From NCBI GenBank assembly GCA_022712785.1, contig JAFLJX010000026.1, forward strand, positions 1 to 7,171: a DNA stretch of 7,171 bases. The letters run 5' to 3'. Positions within the stretch are counted from its first letter, which is position 1. Each line of letters opens with the position of its first letter. The notes under the pieces are model-generated. The model ran no database searches. It worked only from the letters and a program-made list of their open reading frames with translations, and had not been told where the DNA came from. Made by a program: the position numbers and the translations under genes. The DNA is from Mycoplasmatota bacterium. Lineage in GTDB: Bacteria > Bacillota_I > Bacilli_A > Izemoplasmatales > Izemoplasmataceae. Below are positions 1-5,734 of this stretch, piece after piece.

Positions 1-1035
1 ATTGTAATGGAATTAATGGGCAATGAAGGATTTACTTTAGAGAAAAGCTCTAACTACTTAAAGATTAGATCTTTTGAGTTAACATTATTATTTATATTTT
101 TTGCTTTCACAGCAATTAAGCAAGCCGATGGAGATACAACAACTCCTGTAATATATGGAGTTAGTATGATTATTCTTAATATAATTCTTACTCCATTCTT
201 AATACTAAATGATATAAATGTATTTGGATTATCATTTAGCGGGTTTGGATTCGGAGTTGAAGGAGCAGCGTACGCTACTTTAATTGCACAACTAATTGTT
301 GCACCATTTGTGTTATATCAATTATTCTTTTCTAAATCAGGACTCACTATTTCATTTAGAAAATATGGATTTAACGGACAAATTTCAAAACATTTAATGA
401 AGATAGCATTGCCAGCTTCGCTTGGTCAAGCTATAACAGCTATTGGGTTTATAATAATGACAACATTGATTATCTCTTATGGCGATGAAACTCTGGCTGC
501 TTTTAGTATAGGTAATAGAATTTCTAGTTTAATATTACATCCAGTAATGGCAATTGGTGGAGTGGTCGCGGCTTATATTGGACAAAACATTGGAAACCTG
601 AATGTTAAAAGAGCTAAAGAGACATTTAAGAAAGCAATGATTTTATCAGTTGGTATAATGACTGCTTTAAGCATAATTGTTTTGTTTTTAAGAGAACCAC
701 TTGCAAAAGTATTTTTAGAAGATCAAGCAGCTATTGATCTAACTGTTAAATATATGTTTTATCTTATAGTGGGATTACCTTTGATGGCTATTTTTCAGAC
801 TTTTATTGGGACTTATAATGGAACCGGACATACAAAATTCACATTTATTTTGGGAGTCACAAGATTATGGATTTTAAGAATTCCAGTAATACTTATATTT
901 AAGTATTTCACAGATATGGGAAGTAGTGGGATATGGACTGCGATGTTACTAAGTAATTTTATTATTGCTTTTGTAGGATATGCAATGTATAGAACACTAG
1001 ATTTTGAACCAAGAGTTGATCTTAGAGATAACTAA
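1..1035 (+). CDS. MATE-family efflux transporter, 5'-truncated by the window edge
   Basis: This is an inner-membrane multidrug and toxin extrusion (MATE) transporter; such proteins export cationic drugs or toxic metabolites in exchange for Na+ or H+. The reading frame is open from base 1, and the first visible residues (ELMG, then YLKIRSFEL about 15 residues on) match the region before the fourth transmembrane helix of this family. An upstream start is therefore expected, and the ATG codons at 7 and 16 are probably internal. About 344 codons are visible against a usual total near 450, so roughly the first quarter is missing. Visible family marks are the QADGDTTTPV loop, the GVEGAAYATLIAQ segment, and IGNRISSLILHPVMAIGG followed by YIGQNIGNLNVKRAKE at the start of the second half. 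Long hydrophobic helices continue to near the C-terminus. The subfamily (NorM, DinF or MepA type) and substrate cannot be decided from this part. The family call is confident. Confidence 0.9.
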   Translation: MVMELMGNEGFTLEKSSNYLKIRSFELTLLFIFFAFTAIKQADGDTTTPVIYGVSMIILNIILTPFLILNDINVFGLSFSGFGFGVEGAAYATLIAQLIVAPFVLYQLFFSKSGLTISFRKYGFNGQISKHLMKIALPASLGQAITAIGFIIMTTLIISYGDETLAAFSIGNRISSLILHPVMAIGGVVAAYIGQNIGNLNVKRAKETFKKAMILSVGIMTALSIIVLFLREPLAKVFLEDQAAIDLTVKYMFYLIVGLPLMAIFQTFIGTYNGTGHTKFTFILGVTRLWILRIPVILIFKYFTDMGSSGIWTAMLLSNFIIAFVGYAMYRTLDFEPRVDLRDN

Positions 1036-1056
1036 TATGTTTAGTTATCTTTTTTT
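1026..1056 (+). terminator. Rho-independent terminator of the MATE gene
   Basis: A perfect 10-bp stem (AGATAACTAA at 1026-1035 with TTAGTTATCT at 1041-1050) has a 5-nt loop and is followed by a run of T to 1056. The 5' arm contains the last two sense codons and the TAA stop of the transporter gene, so the hairpin begins inside the coding sequence. It separates this gene from gltX. Confidence 0.88.
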
Positions 1057-1062
1057 AATCAA

Positions 1063-1091
1063 TTGTATTTTAAGTATATATAGATTATAAT
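1063..1091 (+). promoter_or_regulatory. Predicted SigA-type promoter of gltX
   Basis: TTGTAT (1063-1068, -35) is followed by a 17-nt spacer and a consensus TATAAT (1086-1091, -10). Transcription would begin near 1098, giving a leader of about 20 nt. This leaves no room for a T-box or other leader regulator. It sits just after the MATE terminator, so gltX probably has its own transcript. Confidence 0.75.
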
Positions 1092-1101
1092 ATTTAAAGT
1101 T

Positions 1102-1107
1102 AAGGAG
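1102..1107 (+). promoter_or_regulatory. Ribosome binding site that fixes the gltX start
   Basis: AAGGAG lies 9 nt before the ATG at 1117. An in-frame ATG at 1108 directly abuts this Shine-Dalgarno sequence and cannot be served by it. The start is therefore placed at 1117, where the protein begins MAIRTRFAPSPTG as is usual for the family. Confidence 0.88.
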
Positions 1108-1116
1108 ATGATATTT

Positions 1117-2535
1117 ATGGCAATAAGAACAAGGTTTGCACCGTCTCCAACGGGATTTATTCACGTTGGCAACTTGAGAAGTGCAATATTCACATATTTA
1201 ATCGCAAAAAAAGATAATGGTACGTTTGTTTTACGCATTGAAGATACAGACCAAGGTAGACTAGTTGAAGGCGCAGTAAATGCTATTTACTACACACTAG
1301 ATTCTTGTGGTCTTTTATGGGATGAAGGTCCTGATAAAGGTGGAGAATATGGTCCTTATATTCAATCAGAACGAATGGATGCTTATAAAAAATATGCATT
1401 AGAGTTAGTAGAAAAGAAAGAAGCATACAAATGCTTCTGTACAGAAGATCGCTTATCTAGTATGAGAGAGAGTGGATATGCGAAATACGACAAACATTGT
1501 CTGCATTTATCTGAAGAAGAAGTTGCTAAGAAAGAAGAGGGGGGACTTCCTTTTGTTATTAGACAAAAAGTATCTGAAGAAGGGTCTACTTCATTCACAT
1601 GTCAAGTGTATGGAGAAATATCAATTGATAATAAAGAAATAGAAGATCAAATTATCTTAAAAAGTGATAACTTCCCTACATACAACTTTGCTAATGTTAT
1701 TGATGATCATTTAATGAACATTACTCATGTAGTAAGAGGAAACGAATACTTAACATCAACACCTAAATATACTTTATTGTATAAAGCACTAGGTTGGTCT
1801 GAGCCAACATATGTTCATTTACCACATGTTGTTAAAGAAGGTGGAAAAAAGTTATCTAAAAGAAATGGAGATGCTTATTATACTGATTTCATCAACAAAG
1901 GATACTTGCCAGATGCTATTGTTAACTTCCTAGCATTATTAGGGTGGTCTCCTAGTGATAACAATGAAAAATTCTCATTAGAAGAATTGGAAAAAGCATT
2001 TTCAATTGATCGCATTAATAAATCACCCGCAGTATTTGACATTAAAAAACTGAACTGGGTTAATGCACAATACATTAAAGAATTGTCTTTAGACAGTTTA
2101 AAAGAAGTTTGTATGCCACACCTTGTAAGTAGTGGTATTGCTGAAGGCAAAGATGAAGCTTGGATTGATAGTTTATTATTAGTCTTTAAAGACCGTATTA
2201 GCTATGGGCAAGAAGTAATAGAATTATACGATGAATTCTTTGAACAAGAATTTGTATTAGATCAAGAAGGAATTGACTTTTTAAATGAAGAAGGAGTAAA
2301 TGAAACTTTGATTGCTTTTAGAGATTTAATTCTAAATCTTGATGATTATAAAGCAGGAAACATTAAACCTTTAATTAAAGAAGCAGGTAAAATAGCTGGT
2401 TCTAAAGGTAAAATGTTATTTATGCCTTTAAGAATAGCAACTACAGCTTCAATGCATGGACCTGATTTACCTCAAGTTCTTGCTTTACTAGGTAAAGAAA
2501 CTGTTGTAAAAAGATTGAACTCATTAATTAAATAA
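1117..2535 (+). CDS. gltX: Glutamyl-tRNA synthetase (class I)
   Basis: This cytoplasmic enzyme activates glutamate with ATP and charges tRNA-Glu. The 472-residue product has the normal bacterial length. The N-terminal Rossmann-fold motif is FAPSPTGFIHVGN (residues 7-19, HVGN being the HIGH-type signature), and the second ATP-binding motif is KLSKR at 245-249. A CxC...CxH set (C106, C108, C128, H130) is a plausible zinc site, as in the E. coli enzyme. The LRIEDTD segment near residue 40 and FDIKKLNW at 307-314 (entry to the helical anticodon-binding part) are also typical. Many relatives lack GlnRS and use a non-discriminating GluRS that also charges tRNA-Gln for GatCAB amidation; whether this one does cannot be read here. 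The gene has its own promoter and terminator, and the cysE-cysS neighbours common in Bacilli do not follow directly. Confidence 0.97.
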   Translation: MAIRTRFAPSPTGFIHVGNLRSAIFTYLIAKKDNGTFVLRIEDTDQGRLVEGAVNAIYYTLDSCGLLWDEGPDKGGEYGPYIQSERMDAYKKYALELVEKKEAYKCFCTEDRLSSMRESGYAKYDKHCLHLSEEEVAKKEEGGLPFVIRQKVSEEGSTSFTCQVYGEISIDNKEIEDQIILKSDNFPTYNFANVIDDHLMNITHVVRGNEYLTSTPKYTLLYKALGWSEPTYVHLPHVVKEGGKKLSKRNGDAYYTDFINKGYLPDAIVNFLALLGWSPSDNNEKFSLEELEKAFSIDRINKSPAVFDIKKLNWVNAQYIKELSLDSLKEVCMPHLVSSGIAEGKDEAWIDSLLLVFKDRISYGQEVIELYDEFFEQEFVLDQEGIDFLNEEGVNETLIAFRDLILNLDDYKAGNIKPLIKEAGKIAGSKGKMLFMPLRIATTASMHGPDLPQVLALLGKETVVKRLNSLIK

Positions 2536-2538
2536 ACC

Positions 2539-2572
2539 AAACAAGCTGAATTGAGTTTTCAGCTTGTTTTTT
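2539..2572 (+). terminator. Rho-independent terminator of gltX
   Basis: A perfect 12-bp stem (AAACAAGCTGAA at 2539-2550 with TTCAGCTTGTTT at 2558-2569) has a 7-nt loop and runs into a T tract ending at 2572. It starts four bases after the gltX stop codon. Confidence 0.93.
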
Positions 2573-2584
2573 GAATTATAAGTA

Positions 2585-2609
2585 ATTATCTAATAAACAA
2601 TTAGATAGT
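2585..2609. repeat. Inverted repeat upstream of rluF, possible operator
   Basis: TATCTAAT (2587-2594) and ATTAGATA (2600-2607) form a perfect 8-bp inverted repeat around AAACA, extendable by a G:T and an A:T pair to 2585-2609. No T tract follows, so it is not a terminator. Its right arm overlaps the place where the -35 box of the rluF promoter should lie, which would suit a repressor or activator site. The binding role is inference, since AT-rich DNA makes short palindromes by chance. Confidence 0.45.
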
Positions 2610-2634
2610 ATATTTTCCTAAAATAAGCTATAAT
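2606..2634 (+). promoter_or_regulatory. Predicted promoter of rluF with a weak -35 box
   Basis: A consensus TATAAT lies at 2629-2634. The hexamer 17 nt upstream is TAGTAT (2606-2611), which matches the -35 consensus at only three positions. Transcription would start near 2641, leaving a leader of about 30 nt. The weak -35 box overlaps the inverted repeat. Confidence 0.5.
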
Positions 2635-2670
2635 CTAAATGATAGAAATTTAAACTTAAGTGGTGATAAT

Positions 2671-3393
2671 ATGGAAACAAGAATAAATAAATATTTAAGT
2701 GAAGTTGGATACTGTTCAAGAAGAGAAGCTGATAGATTAATTGATCAAAATATGGTGACAATTAATGATTTAGTACCTGAAAAAGGGACTAAAATCAAAG
2801 ACGGGGATATTGTTAAGGTTGATGGAATTGTTGTTAATAAAACAGTAGAGCATGTATACATTGCACTAAATAAGCCTGTAGGTATTACTTGTACTACTGA
2901 TAGAAACATAAAAGGTAATGTTGTAGACTTTATGAATTACCCAGATAGAATATTCCATATAGGAAGATTGGATAAAGATTCTGAGGGATTACTATTTATG
3001 ACAAACGATGGTGACATCGTTAATAAGATATTAAGAGCTGGTAATAATCATGATAAAGAATATTTTGTTAGGGTTAACGAAGCAATAACAGATGAGTTTA
3101 TCGAAGGCATGAAAAGTGGTGTACCAATTCTTGATACAGTTACTAAACCTTGTGTGGTTAGAAGAACTGGACACAAAGAATTCAAGATTATTCTAACCGA
3201 AGGTATGAACAGACAAATAAGAAAAATGTGTGATTTCTTTGGATATAGAGTGCACAATTTAAAAAGAGTTAGAATAATGAATGTTCACTTAGACACTGAA
3301 ATTGGTAAATGGAGATATTTAACAAGTAAAGAAATATTTGATCTAAAAGCACTTGTGGCGGATTCTGATAAAACTGAACTTGCAAGCAAGTAA
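2671..3393 (+). CDS. rluF: 23S rRNA pseudouridine synthase, RluF type (RsuA/RluB/RluF family)
   Basis: This enzyme isomerises uridine to pseudouridine in 23S rRNA; E. coli RluF acts at U2604. The 240-residue protein begins with an S4 RNA-binding domain (about residues 3-50, with INKYLSEVGYCSRREADRLI). The catalytic domain follows, with the signature GRLDKDSEGL at 98-107 and catalytic Asp101. RluF rather than RsuA/RluB is favoured by VYIALNKPVGI, by NKILRAGNNHDKEYFV, by NRQIRKMCDFFGY, and by RIMNVHL followed by GKWRYLT near the C-terminus; these parallel the E. coli RluF sequence as I recall it. The target base in this organism is inferred. The ATG at 2671 is supported by the Shine-Dalgarno-like AAGTGGTGA at 2658-2666. 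No clear hairpin terminator follows, so its transcript may run towards the cold-shock gene. Confidence 0.88.
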   Translation: METRINKYLSEVGYCSRREADRLIDQNMVTINDLVPEKGTKIKDGDIVKVDGIVVNKTVEHVYIALNKPVGITCTTDRNIKGNVVDFMNYPDRIFHIGRLDKDSEGLLFMTNDGDIVNKILRAGNNHDKEYFVRVNEAITDEFIEGMKSGVPILDTVTKPCVVRRTGHKEFKIILTEGMNRQIRKMCDFFGYRVHNLKRVRIMNVHLDTEIGKWRYLTSKEIFDLKALVADSDKTELASK

Positions 3394-3520
3394 AAAAACC
3401 TATGTGATATTACATTGATTATCAAAGTAAGTTTGCTATTATACAGCATTATTATTATGGAATTAGTAGAGTATTTGTCTAAATGTGGCGATAATTAAAT
3501 ACATACAAATAAAAAATAGT
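3394..3520. other. Gene-poor intergenic stretch between rluF and csp
   Basis: This AT-rich stretch holds no gene I can support. There is no stable hairpin with a T tract, no tRNA-like fold and no T-box motif. The longest plus-strand reading frame with an ATG that I noticed is 13 codons (3457-3498), and it lacks a ribosome binding site. The final bases form an A-rich lead-in to the csp promoter. Confidence 0.6.
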
Positions 3521-3549
3521 TTGCATTGATTTGATAAATGTATTATAAT
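3521..3549 (+). promoter_or_regulatory. Strong predicted SigA-type promoter of the cold-shock gene
   Basis: TTGCAT (3521-3526) and a perfect TATAAT (3544-3549) are separated by exactly 17 nt. An A-rich tract just upstream of the -35 box may act as an UP-like element. The predicted start near 3556 gives a leader of about 30 nt, much shorter than the long thermosensing leader of E. coli cspA. AAGGAG at 3573-3578 lies 8 nt before the ATG. Confidence 0.83.
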
Positions 3550-3586
3550 TATTATAGAAATAAAGTAAAGAAAAGGAGATTCATAC

Positions 3587-3784
3587 ATGACAGGAACAGT
3601 AAAATGGTTTAATTCAGAAAAAGGTTACGGGTTTGTTACAACTGAAGACGGAGCAGATATTTTTGTTCATTTCACAGCTATTCAAGGAGACGGATTCAAA
3701 ACTCTAGACGAAGGACAAAAAATCGAATTTGACGTTGTTGAAGGAGATAGAGGTCCTCAAGCTGCCAACATAGTAAAACTTTAA
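3587..3784 (+). CDS. Cold-shock domain protein (CspA/CspB family)
   Basis: This is a small single-stranded nucleic-acid-binding protein that acts as an RNA chaperone, keeping mRNA unstructured and aiding translation, often at low temperature. The 65 residues form one cold-shock domain of normal length. They carry the N-terminal TVKWFN with exposed aromatics W7 and F8, RNP1 as KGYGFV (12-17) and RNP2 as IFVHF (25-29). The end, GPQAANI, is also typical. The Shine-Dalgarno sequence AAGGAG is well placed. The gene stands alone with its own promoter and terminator, and the strength of both suggests high expression. Whether it is cold-induced or constitutive cannot be seen; the short leader argues against the E. 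coli cspA mode of control. The paralogue letter (cspA, cspB, cspC, cspD) cannot be assigned. Confidence 0.97.
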   Translation: MTGTVKWFNSEKGYGFVTTEDGADIFVHFTAIQGDGFKTLDEGQKIEFDVVEGDRGPQAANIVKL

Positions 3785-3794
3785 TGAATTAAGG

Positions 3795-3823
3795 AAACAG
3801 GAGAAAATTTCTCCTGTTTTTTT
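3795..3823 (+). terminator. Rho-independent terminator of the cold-shock gene
   Basis: A 10-bp stem (AAACAGGAGA at 3795-3804 with TCTCCTGTTT at 3810-3819) has a 5-nt loop, and a run of seven T follows (3817-3823). It ends one base before the -35 box proposed for cysS. Confidence 0.93.
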
Positions 3824-3824
3824 G

Positions 3825-3853
3825 TTTACTATTCAAATTTATTAAACTATAAT
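3825..3853 (+). promoter_or_regulatory. Predicted promoter of the cysS-mrnC operon
   Basis: TTTACT (3825-3830) and TATAAT (3848-3853) are spaced by 17 nt. A second TATAAT overlaps it at 3853-3858, but no -35 box lies at a suitable distance from that copy. Transcription near 3860 would leave a leader of about 30 nt, too short for a T-box, which controls cysS in some Bacillota. Confidence 0.65.
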
Positions 3854-3876
3854 ATAATAGTTAATCCAATGAATTT

Positions 3877-3887
3877 AAAGGAAGTGA
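3877..3887 (+). promoter_or_regulatory. Ribosome binding site that fixes the cysS start
   Basis: AAAGGAAGTGA resembles the anti-SD complement, and its AAGGA core ends 10 nt before the ATG at 3893. An in-frame ATG at 3869 would add eight residues (MNLKEVNY), but it has no Shine-Dalgarno sequence and lies only a few bases from the predicted transcription start. The start at 3893 is preferred. Confidence 0.82.
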
Positions 3888-3892
3888 ATTAT

Positions 3893-5227
3893 ATGAAAAT
3901 ATTTAACTCATATACAAACAAGTTAGAAGAATTTAAATCAATACATAAAGGTGTTGTAAACATGTATGTTTGTGGACCTACTGTTTATAATTATATACAT
4001 ATAGGAAATGCTCGTCCTGTTATCTTTTTTGATACAGTTAGAAGATACTTAGAGCATAGAGAATACAAAGTAAATTTTGTATCTAACTTCACAGATGTAG
4101 ACGATAAGATTATCACAAAAGCATTGGAGCTTGAAGTTACTGAAAAAGAAGTTACTGATAAATTTATAGCGGCTTTCTTGAAAGATGTTGAGAGAGTTAA
4201 CTCAAGCACAGATTATACAAAACCTCGAGTTACGAATTATATGGATCACATCATAAATTATATCGTTATTTTAGTTAAAAAAGGATATGCATATGTAGTT
4301 GAAGGTGATGTATATTTTAGAGTCACAAATGTTGAAAATTATGGTGGATTGTCTAATAGAAATATTGATGATTTAATAAGCGGTTCAAGAGTAGAAGTAA
4401 ACGATAAAAAGGAAAATCCACTTGACTTTACTTTGTGGAAAAAAACAGATGTTGGTATTAAATTTGATTCTCCATGGGGAAAAGGAAGACCTGGTTGGCA
4501 CACTGAATGTGTGGCAATGATTGACGATATATTTGGTGAGAAAATTGATATTCACGGTGGGGGAAGTGGTTTAATGTTCCCACATCATGAAAATGAAATT
4601 GCACAATCTATGGTGTTAAATAATCACACCTTGGCTAAATATTGGATGCACAATGGATTGCTTAATATTGGTGGAAGTAAAATGAGTAAGAGTGAAGGTG
4701 AAGTTGTACTTGTTAAAGACTTAACAGTAGATGCAAATGCCTTTAGACTGTTCACTTTATCAACTCACTATAGAAGTCCAATCACATATACAGATGAAGC
4801 ATTAGATGTATATGTAAAGGAATGGGAAAAGATATCAAGAATTTATTCTGCACTTTTCTTGAAATTAGACTTAGAAGACAGCTTGGTTGGAAACTCAAAA
4901 ATCAATCCTGATTTGCTAGCTACTTACAAAGAGTTATTAACTGCTATGGATAACGATTTTAATACCGCAAACGCGATTACTGCGCTCCAAAATCTTACTA
5001 AGATATCAAATCAAATGATAAGAAATAAAACAGAAAATAGTGTACTGCTTTCAGCTTTAAAACTATTTGAGAATTTCTTTGAAATATTAGGACTAAAACT
5101 TAAAAAACAGCCATTAAGTATTGACGATAAAAACACTTATAAATTGTGGCTTAAAGCAAGAACTGATAAGGACTTTGCTAAAGCAGATATTTATAGAGAT
5201 ACACTTCAAGAAAAAGGAATAATCTAA
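3893..5227 (+). CDS. cysS: Cysteinyl-tRNA synthetase (class I)
   Basis: This cytoplasmic enzyme charges tRNA-Cys with cysteine. The N-terminal motif is YVCGPTVYNYIHIGNARP, with the HIGN signature at 36-39. The KMSKS loop is intact at 263-267 (SKMSKSEGE). The zinc ligands that give cysteine specificity are all present by alignment to the E. coli enzyme: C27, C206 (HTEC), H231 and E235 in FPHHENEIAQS. At 444 residues it is a little shorter than the usual 460-470. It stops at LQEKGII, where many homologues continue with a tail like LEDTxxGTRW, so the last dozen or so residues appear to be missing. The stop codon overlaps the mrnC start (TAATG), and the mrnC ribosome binding site lies in the last cysS codons. 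The neighbour pair cysS-mrnC is common in Bacillota. Confidence 0.97.
   Translation: MKIFNSYTNKLEEFKSIHKGVVNMYVCGPTVYNYIHIGNARPVIFFDTVRRYLEHREYKVNFVSNFTDVDDKIITKALELEVTEKEVTDKFIAAFLKDVERVNSSTDYTKPRVTNYMDHIINYIVILVKKGYAYVVEGDVYFRVTNVENYGGLSNRNIDDLISGSRVEVNDKKENPLDFTLWKKTDVGIKFDSPWGKGRPGWHTECVAMIDDIFGEKIDIHGGGSGLMFPHHENEIAQSMVLNNHTLAKYWMHNGLLNIGGSKMSKSEGEVVLVKDLTVDANAFRLFTLSTHYRSPITYTDEALDVYVKEWEKISRIYSALFLKLDLEDSLVGNSKINPDLLATYKELLTAMDNDFNTANAITALQNLTKISNQMIRNKTENSVLLSALKLFENFFEILGLKLKKQPLSIDDKNTYKLWLKARTDKDFAKADIYRDTLQEKGII
5213..5218 (+). promoter_or_regulatory. mrnC ribosome binding site inside the cysS 3' end
   Basis: AAAGGA, within the codons for the last residues of CysS, lies 8 nt before the ATG at 5227. 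Together with the TAATG stop/start overlap it supports this start and suggests translational coupling of cysS and mrnC. Confidence 0.75.
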
Positions 5228-5586
5228 TGATTCAACTTAGTGGAACAACACTAGCTTATATCGGAGATAGTATCTACGAAGTAAAGGTTAGAGAGTATTT
5301 AATTGAAAAAGGATTAACGAAAGTTGATGAACTTCATAAAAACGCTATTAAATATACTAGTGCTACAGGACAGTCTTCTGCATATGATTTAATTGAAGAG
5401 TTTCTAACGGAAGGTGAAATCAGTATTTTTAAAAGAGGAAGAAATTGTGAATCTACAAGAAAGCCTAGAAACACATCACTTGCTATTTATAAAAAAGCTA
5501 CAGGCTTTGAAGCGCTAATTGGTTATCTGTATTTATCAAAAGACATTGAAAGATTAAATGAAATTTATAATAAAATATTTATTTAA
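5227..5586 (+). CDS. mrnC: Mini-ribonuclease III (23S rRNA maturation)
   Basis: Mini-III is a dimeric double-strand-specific RNase made of an RNase III catalytic domain without the dsRNA-binding domain. In Bacillus subtilis it cuts the stalk that joins the ends of 23S rRNA. The 119-residue product carries LAYIGDSIYE at 9-18, with the acidic residues D14 and E18 of the RNase III signature. It also has FKRGRN at 68-73 and FEALIGYLYL at 94-103, with E95 as the second conserved metal-site acid. It is about 25 residues shorter than the B. subtilis protein as I recall it. The missing parts are the stretch before the signature and the C-terminal end, not the catalytic core. It is coupled to cysS and closed by a terminator. 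The usual downstream partner rlmB is absent. Confidence 0.94.
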   Translation: MIQLSGTTLAYIGDSIYEVKVREYLIEKGLTKVDELHKNAIKYTSATGQSSAYDLIEEFLTEGEISIFKRGRNCESTRKPRNTSLAIYKKATGFEALIGYLYLSKDIERLNEIYNKIFI

Positions 5587-5588
5587 GT

Positions 5589-5615
5589 AAAAAGGGAAAA
5601 TAATTTCCCTTTTTT
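5589..5615 (+). terminator. Rho-independent terminator of cysS-mrnC
   Basis: An 11-bp stem (AAAAAGGGAAA at 5589-5599 with TTTCCCTTTTT at 5604-5614) has loop ATAA and ends in six T (5610-5615). Three G:C pairs lie in its centre. It separates the operon from the pullulanase gene. Confidence 0.88.
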
Positions 5616-5646
5616 AATGGACCCGATATCTCATTTATATGATTCA

Positions 5647-5675
5647 TTGACTATAAGAAATAATAAATGTAAGAT
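5647..5675 (+). promoter_or_regulatory. Predicted promoter of the pullulanase gene
   Basis: TTGACT (5647-5652), a near-perfect -35 box, is followed by a 17-nt spacer and TAAGAT (5670-5675), which matches the -10 consensus at four of six positions. Transcription near 5682 would give a leader of about 50 nt. The -10 region overlaps the first of two 13-bp direct repeats, so access may be regulated. Confidence 0.6.
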
Positions 5676-5710
5676 GTTAAGTATATATTTGGATTCATAA
5701 TAAATGTAAG
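5661..5710. repeat. Pair of 13-bp direct repeats in the pullulanase promoter region
   Basis: TAATAAATGTAAG occurs exactly at 5661-5673 and again at 5698-5710, with starts 37 bp apart. The first copy overlaps the proposed -10 box and the second lies in the leader just upstream of the ribosome binding site. GATTCAT also occurs twice, at 5641-5647 and 5692-5698, preceding each copy. A regulator site is possible. The classic palindromic MalR/CcpA-type operator is not seen. Confidence 0.7.
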
Positions 5711-5720
5711 TTTTATATCA

Positions 5721-5726
5721 AAGGAG
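5721..5726 (+). promoter_or_regulatory. Ribosome binding site of the pullulanase gene
   Basis: AAGGAG lies 8 nt before the ATG at 5735. It fixes the start at the head of a well-formed signal peptide. Confidence 0.85.
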
Positions 5727-5734
5727 TGAACTTT

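Noticed and set aside
1383..1598. 71-codon minus-strand reading frame within gltX
   Set aside because: It is antisense to a well-supported gene, has no recognisable family motif and no convincing ribosome binding site. It is a codon-bias shadow.
1878..2150. 90-codon minus-strand reading frame within gltX
   Set aside because: It is fully antisense to the conserved synthetase core and shows no recognisable domain.
3048..3257. 69-codon minus-strand reading frame within rluF
   Set aside because: It is antisense to the conserved pseudouridine synthase domain and resembles no known protein.
3379..3392. Small palindrome CTTGC-AA-GCAAG at the rluF 3' end followed by an A run
   Set aside because: The loop is only 2 nt and the A run follows rather than a T run, so it does not make a plus-strand terminator. 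It has no T tract on the other strand either.
3457..3498. 13-codon frame MELVEYLSKCGDN in the rluF-csp gap
   Set aside because: No Shine-Dalgarno sequence precedes its ATG and there is no sign of conservation. It is too short to support from sequence alone.
3785..3892. Possible T-box leader before cysS (also considered before gltX)
   Set aside because: Both leaders are predicted to be only about 20-30 nt, and no T-box sequence or specifier stem is present.
3869..3892. Upstream in-frame ATG that would extend CysS by eight residues
   Set aside because: It has no ribosome binding site and lies almost at the predicted transcription start, while the ATG at 3893 has a well-placed AAAGGA core.
3991..4209. 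72-codon minus-strand reading frame within cysS
   Set aside because: It is antisense to the HIGH-motif region of cysS with no independent support.
5617..5700. 27-codon frame starting at the end of the mrnC terminator
   Set aside because: Its ATG sits in the terminator T tract with no ribosome binding site, and the frame overlaps the predicted pullulanase promoter.
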